A DNA stretch of 14,311 nt, taken from assembly GCA_964638865.1 (NCBI GenBank), contig CAZXBG010000109.1, positions 1 to 14,311 of the forward strand. Direction: 5' to 3'. The notes beneath the pieces were generated by a model, which did no database searches, was not told the DNA's origin, and worked only from the letters and a program-made list of their open reading frames with translations. A program made the position numbers and the translations under genes. Positions 1 through 7,113 of this stretch are shown here, piece after piece; position 1 is the stretch's first letter, and the number at the start of each line of letters is the position of its first letter. This stretch comes from UBA7236 sp964638865. Lineage in GTDB: Bacteria > Bacteroidota > Bacteroidia > Chitinophagales > BACL12.

Positions 1-600
1 AAAAATATATTTCACAAATACTTCCGAAATATCAGCCTATAACATCAAATACGGCAGAAAACTGATTTTAGAAATGATTCCTCGTGGTGGTTGTACTGTT
101 ACGATATAGAAACCAAAACTTTAAAAACACTTATAAGTGGCACCTATTTTGGCAATGGAGTAGTGGTTTCAAAAAACGAAGATTATTTATTAATGGTAGA
201 AACAACCAAATACAGAATTTTAAAATATTGGCTTAAAGGGGCTAAAGCTGGTACCACTGAAATTTTTATCGACAATCTACCGGGGTTTCCAAATGGAATT
301 TCAATAAGAGAAAACGGAACTTATTGGTTAGGATTTACGACAAAAAGAAATGATGCATTGGATAAAATACATCCGAAAATTGGAATGAAAAAACTGGTGT
401 ATAGTTTGCCCAATTTTTTACAGCCCAAAGCTGATAAGTTTGGAATGGTTATTAATATTTCTGCAAATGGAAGCATAATAGACACCTTTTTTGATACCAA
501 AGGTAAAACATTGTTCGAAGCAGGGTCTGTAAAGGAGCATAATGGGTATTTGTATATAGGTGGAGATGTTATTCCTTACATTGGTAAATACAAAATGTAA
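1..600 (+). CDS. Strictosidine synthase/APMAP-like beta-propeller protein, C-terminal part, frameshifted
   Basis: Only the C-terminal part is present; the 5' end lies outside the window. From 91 to the TAA at 598-600 the frame encodes about 169 residues that match my memory of the strictosidine-synthase/APMAP (SMP-30/gluconolactonase-like) six-bladed propeller family: FGNGVVVS, then VETTKYRILKYWLKG, then IDNLPGFPNGIS, then GTYWLGF and a late EHNGYLYIGG. Plant strictosidine synthases make alkaloids, but bacterial and animal relatives are mostly hydrolase-like or of unknown substrate, so no reaction is assigned. The preceding family block (KIYFTNTSE, to about PRGG) is encoded in a different frame, positions 2 to about 91, and that frame stops at 107-109. 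Restoring one T in the run at 91-92 would join PRGG directly to LYCYD. The TTG at 91 is therefore not a believable start; the coding region continues upstream through a frameshift. A sequencing error or a decaying gene would look the same here. Confidence 0.8.
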
Positions 601-644
601 GACGATGATAGAACAAGGCAATACTATCATCAATGTTCTCATAC

Positions 645-679
645 GCCGTGGTTGGTGAGAAACACCAACCACGGCTTTC
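645..679 (+). terminator. Hairpin terminator between convergent genes
   Basis: A perfect 13-bp inverted repeat, gccgtggttggtg (645-657) and caccaaccacggc (663-675), encloses a five-base loop (agaaa). It lies between the stop of the propeller gene (600) and the stop of the minus-strand CotH gene (684). On the plus strand it is followed by TTT, so it is the better terminator in that direction. On the minus strand no T-run follows, though the stem would still fold in that transcript and might stabilise its 3' end. Confidence 0.7.
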
Positions 680-683
680 ACTG

Positions 684-3600
684 CTACATCCAAATCACTT
701 TTTTAACCACCACATCATCACCGGAAATTATTTTTATCCAATAAATTCCGGAGGCGAGATTATTACGTTTTATTTCTATTATTTCGGAAGCATTAAATTC
801 TCTTTTTTGTAAAATTTTTCCGGAGTTATCGGAATAGATTAATGTAATGTTATTATTTGCTATTGTTTCTATATTAATAAATACAGATTCATTTGCCGGA
901 TTAGGGAAAACGGAGACAAAAAATGTTGTTTTATTTTCATTTATAGAAACAGTACAATCAGCATCAAATTCTGTTGTGGGAGATCCTTCGGGGCAGCCGG
1001 CAAACCAATTTTCCGGTTCATTCATTTTACCGGTAGCATCGAGCAGTTCCAGTGTTTTGCCTAATCCATCTGCTTCGAGCGGCCAGGGTAAAATATCGTC
1101 ATACATTATTGTGAATTGTATTACTCCCGCATTATCTATTAACCGCAATTCCTCTCCACTTCCATTTAAACCAAATAAAAAAGGACCGGTAACATTTGTG
1201 ATGATTGGATGACGCGCATCAAATTTTGTAAGATCATTTGCAACAACATATCTTTCCCCTGCATTTAAAATTGTACCAGGTAAAAAGGTATATAACAAAG
1301 TATCTTCATCATCAACAAATTTCCACCCTGAAATATCGATATCAATAGCAGTGGTATTCCATAATTCGACCCAGTCGCCGGCATCGGTTACCGTTGCACT
1401 GCGGTAATTAATTTCGCCGAAAACTATGTCGTTTTCGCAAGCAGTGTAATAAGTGCCTGGTGAACCTCTTAAACAACCATCGAACCAATTGGAAGGGTTA
1501 TTAGGATCTGCTCCGGGAGTGATTAATTCCAATGTTCGTCCCGTTCCATCGGCACCTTTTGGCCATGATAAAGAATCGGAATATGCAACATTAAATATCA
1601 GGTTGTTACCGAGATCAAACAATTTAATATCGTCGCCGTTGTTATCGAAATTAAAATAAAATCCACCCATAACATTTGTAACACCGGGATAAATACTATT
1701 GAATTTTTCGATATTTTCTGCGATTACCAAATAATCATTCGGATCGAGTTGAGTATCGAAAGGAATATTAAAAATATACGCGTCAGATCTGTCCTTTAAA
1801 TTCCAATCGCTTAAATCAATAGGTATGGCGCTATTATTATATATTTCCACCCAATCGCCAGCATCAATGGAATTATTGCTGTTGTAATTAATTTCAGAAA
1901 CAATTATTTCCGGAATTGTTTCCGTACCATTAAATATTGCAACAAAAGGTTCCGATTCATCGAGATTAATGGTAAGCGTTGCTTCGGTAGATCCAAGAGG
2001 TATAAGCGCATTTGCTTCCCAATTGCTAAATGTATATCCGGGATTTGCTATGGCAGATATTGTAACCGGTACTCCATCAAAATAAATGCCAGTCCAAGGT
2101 GATACTCCGGGAATTATCGTATTAATTTTGATATACCCTGCTCCTTCAGGTTCAACCGACAATGTTATGGTTCGTTGTCCGTCAAGATCAAATGATGTGT
2201 TAGTATGCGTTCTTGCGGTATTTCGCCTGGTCACATTATAATCAATTACATAATCTAAATAATAATCCATTGTCCCGATTGTAGGTTCACCCCAAACTTC
2301 TACCTGATGCGGTATTTCCGAAGCAATAGAGTCGCGCATTTCATACATTATCGAATCAAAATTTTCTGATTTATAAATTGTATTTATAAGATCGGCAAAT
2401 CTGTTCACGAAATAATTTCTCAATTCGGTATTATCTACCACTTTATCAAAAATTTGTGAGAAAACATTTGGATAGTATGGGTTACGAGTTAACTCGATAT
2501 AATTATCAGAAGGAACAGAACCAAAATATCCCATTGCTCCATCCATATCGTACATTAAAAATCTCCATTTACCTCCATTTTGTTCGCGCCATAATTTGGT
2601 ATTATTTACACCCCAGTAATATCCACCAAAATCAACATTTTGATAATAAATCTCTCCGATATAATAATCCATATAATTTTTTACATCAACATTTGCTTCA
2701 AACTTATTATAAAAATCGTCGGTTACAGGATCCAGTGCCATCAATTGATAATATAAATTAATAAATCCTGTATCACTTCCATTGAGTGCTCCCCATGCAT
2801 TTAAAAAATCAACTGTATTATTATCGATACCATAGTTACTTTCGACAAAATGTTCATCAGCTTTTTCGCGAATTTCATATAATCCCCATGGTTCGCCGTT
2901 TATAAATAACATGCAAGGTTGCCATTCTTCATAATCGATATGCGTTTCTTTCATCACTTTTGCAAGAACTGCATCCTGAAATTTATAAGTCCAAACATGC
3001 TGACCACCATTTCTTAAATTAAAATTATTTATTGAATTTAATTCCGGTTTCGCACCAAATAAAGGATAATCTAATTCGCCGTCGTATTCGTTTTTAAAAT
3101 CTACGCGAAAACCTTTTTGAGCCTCTGCCCTGCTCCAGCCGCCATGTATTTCCAGTGCCATATCCTTATTCCATTGTGGAATTCCATCTTCCGTAAAATA
3201 TTCAATATGTGCAAAACGCTCCCATGGTTCCCAGAAATTTGCACCATAATAGGGATAAGCACCATCATAACAACAACCTAATTCATAAATACCCGTGTCG
3301 AAATCAAATAAACTTCCCGGATCAATAGAAATTGATAATATGGGAAGTGTATATTCATCTTCATTAATAAAATACGTTTGTTTGATCATTTTTCCCGGCA
3401 ATAAAATTCCGGAGCTAAAACATTTTGCGGAGATGACAGTATTTTCATCAATAATAATCGCATCAGTATAAATTGGTGACATTTCTGTAACTTCGGAACC
3501 ATCGGTTGTATAATGTATAATAGAAGTTGGTGAAACAGAAGAAATGGATACTATTTGAATTCCGGTATAAAATCCGGAGTTAATAGAAAATACAGGATCT

Positions 3601-4676
3601 GGCTCATAACCTCCATAACAAAAGGCAGTGTTATTTGAAATGAAAGGAGATATGCCTGTAGTAATGCACCAACTTCCCGCATCAGGAATACGTGCAATAC
3701 TTTGTGATAAAGCCAGGTCGCCTGTATATTTCGAATCGAGTATAATTCCGGTTACATCCGATAAATAAATTGTTTCTCCAGTGTTGCTTATTTTAAAATT
3801 TGTCTGATTGTATTCCATTGAACCGGGAAACCATGCGGGGACATCCTCGAAATATTCTACTTCATTATTAATTCCAAACGACAACCAGAAATTAGAACTG
3901 AGATCGGAAGATGCAAAAGCAGCATTATGTACTTGAACACATAAAAAATTTGTGCCTTCTATCAACAAACTATTAATTATTGCGGCAGAAATTTCCCATA
4001 ATTCAGGATCATATCCTGCATACATTGCGGCTTCATGATCAAGAGTAGCCAAAGTGTTATAAGCAGGTGGAGTGCCGAAAATATTTGTAGAACGCGCAAT
4101 TTCCACTCCATTTAAATAGGCAATAAATGCATCGTCGTAATCAGCATGAAATTTTGCATTTTCCAAAACTGTAAGATCTGTTACATTAAAAGATTGGCGC
4201 ATATAAACAGAAGGTGTAGTTCCAATTACGGTATTATCGTCACCATCACCATAACCAATTCCTCCATCGCCGATTAACCAACTAATATCATTAAACCCCG
4301 GAGTTTCCCAATCGGAGGGAGGTTCGGAAGTGCCAACGAAATATCTCCATACATCATCATTATTAACTGCTGTTTCCCAGTGATTGATATTGGTAATGAT
4401 ATTTTTTCCATTTGCCAATACCAATACATAAGAATCAGGATTTATTGTCAGGGCCGGAAATTTCCATTTCAATGGATTCAAAACATCATCGCTCAAACCA
4501 TAATTCCATAAGTTTACAGGAGTTGCACCGGCGTTATAAAGTTCTATCCAATCACTTTGTTCGCCACTTATATCAGTTATGGTTCCTCTGGATGCAATTT
4601 CATTAATTACAACCTGACCCTTTAAAACGGAAGAAAATACTATAAATAACCCCAATAAGTATTTGTATACATTCAT
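684..4676 (-). CDS. Secreted CotH kinase/lamin-tail-domain protein with T9SS sorting domain
   Basis: A 1330-residue exported protein. Order of parts: signal peptide 1-20, ending before QVVINEI; lamin-tail domain (LTD) about 21-95; a jelly-roll-like section about 105-285 (YMRQSFNVTDL, YLNGVEIAR); a short LTD-like piece about 288-345; a chitobiase-C-like Ig unit about 365-440 (IHYTTDGSEVT); the CotH kinase domain about 441-830; an InlB-B-like repeat about 835-915; two further LTDs at 922-1075 and 1083-1236; and a T9SS type A tail about 1252-1330 (FPNPANES, then GIYWIKI). CotH landmarks are KGFRVDFKNEY (521-531), FINGEPWGLYEIREKAD (591-607) and MYDMDGAMG (708-716), the last fitting the conserved acidic metal/ATP site. 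Bacillus CotH is an atypical protein kinase of the spore coat. In Bacteroidota such proteins are exported and their substrates are unknown. It is monocistronic, with a promoter candidate just upstream. Domain assignment is firm; kinase activity is inferred. Confidence 0.9.
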   Translation of the reverse strand: MNVYKYLLGLFIVFSSVLKGQVVINEIASRGTITDISGEQSDWIELYNAGATPVNLWNYGLSDDVLNPLKWKFPALTINPDSYVLVLANGKNIITNINHWETAVNNDDVWRYFVGTSEPPSDWETPGFNDISWLIGDGGIGYGDGDDNTVIGTTPSVYMRQSFNVTDLTVLENAKFHADYDDAFIAYLNGVEIARSTNIFGTPPAYNTLATLDHEAAMYAGYDPELWEISAAIINSLLIEGTNFLCVQVHNAAFASSDLSSNFWLSFGINNEVEYFEDVPAWFPGSMEYNQTNFKISNTGETIYLSDVTGIILDSKYTGDLALSQSIARIPDAGSWCITTGISPFISNNTAFCYGGYEPDPVFSINSGFYTGIQIVSISSVSPTSIIHYTTDGSEVTEMSPIYTDAIIIDENTVISAKCFSSGILLPGKMIKQTYFINEDEYTLPILSISIDPGSLFDFDTGIYELGCCYDGAYPYYGANFWEPWERFAHIEYFTEDGIPQWNKDMALEIHGGWSRAEAQKGFRVDFKNEYDGELDYPLFGAKPELNSINNFNLRNGGQHVWTYKFQDAVLAKVMKETHIDYEEWQPCMLFINGEPWGLYEIREKADEHFVESNYGIDNNTVDFLNAWGALNGSDTGFINLYYQLMALDPVTDDFYNKFEANVDVKNYMDYYIGEIYYQNVDFGGYYWGVNNTKLWREQNGGKWRFLMYDMDGAMGYFGSVPSDNYIELTRNPYYPNVFSQIFDKVVDNTELRNYFVNRFADLINTIYKSENFDSIMYEMRDSIASEIPHQVEVWGEPTIGTMDYYLDYVIDYNVTRRNTARTHTNTSFDLDGQRTITLSVEPEGAGYIKINTIIPGVSPWTGIYFDGVPVTISAIANPGYTFSNWEANALIPLGSTEATLTINLDESEPFVAIFNGTETIPEIIVSEINYNSNNSIDAGDWVEIYNNSAIPIDLSDWNLKDRSDAYIFNIPFDTQLDPNDYLVIAENIEKFNSIYPGVTNVMGGFYFNFDNNGDDIKLFDLGNNLIFNVAYSDSLSWPKGADGTGRTLELITPGADPNNPSNWFDGCLRGSPGTYYTACENDIVFGEINYRSATVTDAGDWVELWNTTAIDIDISGWKFVDDEDTLLYTFLPGTILNAGERYVVANDLTKFDARHPIITNVTGPFLFGLNGSGEELRLIDNAGVIQFTIMYDDILPWPLEADGLGKTLELLDATGKMNEPENWFAGCPEGSPTTEFDADCTVSINENKTTFFVSVFPNPANESVFINIETIANNNITLIYSDNSGKILQKREFNASEIIEIKRNNLASGIYWIKIISGDDVVVKKVIWM

Positions 4677-4696
4677 ATGTGTGGCGTATATTAAGT

Positions 4697-4729
4697 CAAA
4701 ATTAACAAATTATGAAGATCAAAACCAAA
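4697..4729 (-). promoter_or_regulatory. Candidate Bacteroidota promoter for the CotH gene
   Basis: Read on the minus strand, TAATTTTG (4704-4697) is a perfect TAnnTTTG -7 element, and TTTG (4729-4726) lies 21 bases upstream as a -33 element. Transcription would start near 4690, leaving a leader of only about 14 bases before the ATG at 4676. Such AT-rich motifs occur by chance, so support rests mainly on position. Confidence 0.35.
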
Positions 4730-4735
4730 TTCACC

Positions 4736-4765
4736 TTTCCCATAACGATAAGGCACTTAAATTTG
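4736..4765 (+). promoter_or_regulatory. Candidate Bacteroidota promoter for the methyltransferase gene
   Basis: TAAATTTG at 4758-4765 matches the TAnnTTTG -7 element exactly, and TTTC at 4736-4739 is a one-mismatch -33 element 18 bases upstream. The predicted start near 4772 gives a leader of about 30 bases before the ATG at 4802. No purine-rich Shine-Dalgarno sequence precedes that ATG (local sequence aaaacaattc), as is usual in this phylum. Confidence 0.4.
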
Positions 4766-4801
4766 CACTAAAGATAAGTATAGCAAACAGCAAAACAATT
4801 C

Positions 4802-6139
4802 ATGGTATTTCCAGATAAATTTTTAACCCATTTATTATCCTGCCCGGGATTTGATCAAGAGCGATTTGTAGCTGCGCATGAATTAAAACCTCCTGTTTCG
4901 TTGCGTTTGAATGATAATAAAAAATATGCGCATTCTTTTTTAACCAAGGTTCCCTGGAGTGAAAACGGATATTATTTAGCGGAGCGACCACAATTTGTTT
5001 TTGATCCATTATTTCATGCCGGAGCCTATTATGTTCAGGAAGCCTCCGGCATGTTTGTGGAATATATATTAAAGCAAATACCTGAAATTAATCAGCAATT
5101 AAAAGTGTTAGATCTTTGCGCAGCACCGGGAGGAAAATCTACCATTATTGCCTCTGTTATAACGGAGGAAAGTTTGTTGGTGAGTAATGAAATTATTAAA
5201 ACGCGTATTTCAGTATTAAAAGAAAATCTTACAAAATGGGGCAAAACAAATGTGGTTGTTAGCAATAACGACCCGGTTGATTTTAAAAGCTTGCCGGAAT
5301 TTTTTGATCTGATATTAGTAGATGCACCCTGTTCCGGATCGGGATTATTCAGGAAAGATAAAGCCTCAATGCAGGAATGGAGTGAGGAAAATGTTTTCCA
5401 TTGTCAAAAAAGACAAAAAAGAATATTAAATGATATACTTCCATCACTAAAAGTTGGTGGTAAATTAATTTACACTACCTGCAGTTTCAGTAAGGAAGAA
5501 AATGAAGATATTGTACAATATTTAATAACCGAATCTGGCATGTCGGTTGAACAATTAAATATTCCGTCCGAATGGAATATTATCTCCACAGAATTCGGAC
5601 ATCGGTTTTATCCTGACAAATTAGCAGGGGAGGGTTTTTTTGCATGTATATTACGTAAAAATATAGAAAATAAATCACAGGGAGATATTGGTTCAGGCTC
5701 CTACATGCCTTACGCAGCAGCGAGTTTGGAGGAGGTGAATAACATAACTCCTTATATAATTAATCCCGAAAAATACATTTTTTTTATATTTAAGGATTCC
5801 ATATTTAGCATACAAAAAGAGTTTTATAATACAATTAAAAAATTAGCCTCCTGCTTAAGAGTGGTGCAGGCAGGAACAGAAATAGGAAAATTAATACGAG
5901 GAGAATTAATCCCTGCACATGCATTTGTTATGAGTAAATTGTTGAATACTGCAATTCCAGCAATTGAAATTGATGAGTTAACCGCTATACAATATCTTAG
6001 AAAAGAAAATATACTGATCAATACTGATAAGTCAGGTTGGGCAATTTGCACCTATCAAAATATTCCCTTAGGCTGGATAAAAATTTTACCGAACAGGGTA
6101 AATAATTATTATCCGGTGGATTGGCGTATCAGAAAATAA
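4802..6139 (+). CDS. rsmF: RsmF-type 16S rRNA (cytosine-C5) methyltransferase
   Basis: A 445-residue SAM-dependent RNA m5C methyltransferase of the NOL1/NOP2/Sun (RsmB/RsmF) family. The SAM-binding motif I is LDLCAAPGGKS (103-113). Motif IV is VDAPCSGSG (173-181), with Cys177, which in this family helps release the product. Motif VI is IYTTCSF (223-229), with Cys227 as the expected nucleophile on cytosine C6. The C-terminal part (about 295-445) fits the RsmF-specific PUA-like extension, ending GWIKILPNRVNNYYPVDWR; E. coli RsmF, which makes m5C1407 in 16S rRNA, is similar in length (479 residues, from memory). The protein is cytosolic with no signal peptide. The start at 4802 follows a plausible promoter, and the N-terminal helix (PDKFLTHLL) is typical. 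The exact rRNA position modified is inferred from family. Its stop codon is one base from that of the convergent TonB-domain gene. Confidence 0.92.
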   Translation: MVFPDKFLTHLLSCPGFDQERFVAAHELKPPVSLRLNDNKKYAHSFLTKVPWSENGYYLAERPQFVFDPLFHAGAYYVQEASGMFVEYILKQIPEINQQLKVLDLCAAPGGKSTIIASVITEESLLVSNEIIKTRISVLKENLTKWGKTNVVVSNNDPVDFKSLPEFFDLILVDAPCSGSGLFRKDKASMQEWSEENVFHCQKRQKRILNDILPSLKVGGKLIYTTCSFSKEENEDIVQYLITESGMSVEQLNIPSEWNIISTEFGHRFYPDKLAGEGFFACILRKNIENKSQGDIGSGSYMPYAAASLEEVNNITPYIINPEKYIFFIFKDSIFSIQKEFYNTIKKLASCLRVVQAGTEIGKLIRGELIPAHAFVMSKLLNTAIPAIEIDELTAIQYLRKENILINTDKSGWAICTYQNIPLGWIKILPNRVNNYYPVDWRIRK

Positions 6140-6140
6140 A

Positions 6141-6569
6141 TTATTTATCCTTAGGAGTTGCAGGTATACAATCAGGTATTTGAAAATTTATCGGCAGATT
6201 AAAATACACTCTTACCGGTTTACCATTTTGTTTTCCCGGGTTCCACGCAGGCATATTTTTAATTACCCTTAATGCTTCCTCATCGCAACCATAACCGATC
6301 CCTCGCAAAACCTTAACATCTTCATTAATAGAACCATCCTTTTCCACTATAAACTGTAAGTATACTTTACCGGATATACAATGAGTCATTGCTTCCTTCG
6401 GATAATTAATATTTGCAGACAGGTAAGCATACATAGCCTCCTTTCCTTCCTTCCATTCAGGACTAAATTCAACAAATGAATAAATGGGATCAGCAGGAAC
6501 ACTATCTGTGTTTTGTGCAAATAAATTACCCGTTGACAATAAAAAAATTGTTGTTATCAGATGTTTCAT
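6141..6569 (-). CDS. Small secreted TonB C-terminal-domain protein
   Basis: A 142-residue protein with a signal peptide (1-19, cleavage likely after FAQ) and a TonB_C fold at about 55-131: INYPKEA, then GKVYLQFIVEKDGSI, then GCDEEALRVIKNMPAWNPG, then GKPVRVYFNLPINF. TonB normally couples the proton motive force at the inner membrane (ExbB/ExbD) to outer-membrane receptors. This protein lacks both the usual N-terminal membrane anchor and the proline-rich spacer, so it is more likely a soluble periplasmic member of the large Bacteroidota TonB_C family than a working energy transducer. Cys64 and Cys95 flank the core strands and could form a disulfide. No receptor or exbBD gene is nearby. It converges on the methyltransferase gene with a single base between stop codons and probably has its own promoter within 6570-7113. 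Confidence 0.85.
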   Translation of the reverse strand: MKHLITTIFLLSTGNLFAQNTDSVPADPIYSFVEFSPEWKEGKEAMYAYLSANINYPKEAMTHCISGKVYLQFIVEKDGSINEDVKVLRGIGYGCDEEALRVIKNMPAWNPGKQNGKPVRVYFNLPINFQIPDCIPATPKDK

Positions 6570-7113
6570 AGCATTAATTTTATAGTAAGAGTTGTATAAA
6601 AATAAACCTATTTTCGGATTTCTGTTTGGTGAATAATAAATCGGATGTGAAAAAATGTTTGTTTACATAAACTAAAGGTTAACAAATTTCAAAAAGGCAG
6701 AAATAGGAAAAAACCTTTGCAAAGAGGCCAATTTTGACATCTTATTGATAAAACATCTCTACTGATTGGAAATCTGCCAAACAAAGCCTTCCGTGAATTA
6801 CTTTAAGGTGGGGAAAAGTCAATAAATACGCACTTTAACAAAACAATAATTATGTCAATTATACTACTAAATGTGATAGGGTAAAATAGCTTATTTTTTG
6901 AATACAATCTAATAAAATATAATTTTTATGGGCATTTTGCTGAAATTAATTTTGATAATATTCTCAAAAATGTGACATTAATTTTACGGTCTAAAACCAG
7001 TTTTGACCCATAGAAAGTGGGATTTTGCTTATAAAAACCCATTTCATTAACTACTTTTGATATCCCAAAAATTTTAATAACCTAAACAAACCAGATCAAC
7101 AAAATACACATCA
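6570..7113. other. Gene-free AT-rich divergent intergenic region
   Basis: About 544 bases between the starts of the minus-strand TonB_C gene and the plus-strand GEVED/PKD gene. I find no convincing coding frame, tRNA or riboswitch. It must hold the promoters of both flanking genes; only the plus-strand one (7024-7059) has a recognisable motif. Small inverted repeats occur (AAAAC/GTTTT at 6993-7004; TGGG/CCCA at 7018-7041), but they are short and expected in AT-rich DNA. Confidence 0.6.
7024..7059 (+). promoter_or_regulatory. Candidate promoter for the GEVED/PKD gene
   Basis: TACTTTTG at 7052-7059 is a perfect TAnnTTTG element and TTTG lies at 7024-7027. The spacing of 24 bases is slightly longer than usual. 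Transcription would begin near 7066, giving a leader of about 48 bases before the ATG at 7114. No Shine-Dalgarno sequence is seen before the ATG. Confidence 0.35.

Noticed and set aside
418..693. Minus-strand frame covering the end of the propeller gene and the hairpin
   Set aside because: It runs antisense to a well-supported coding region and through the terminator hairpin, and has no family resemblance.
6993..7041. Possible attenuator or riboswitch (several short stems before the GEVED/PKD gene)
   Set aside because: Stems are only 4-5 bp, with mismatches, and lie upstream of the best predicted transcription start, so they would not be in the RNA.
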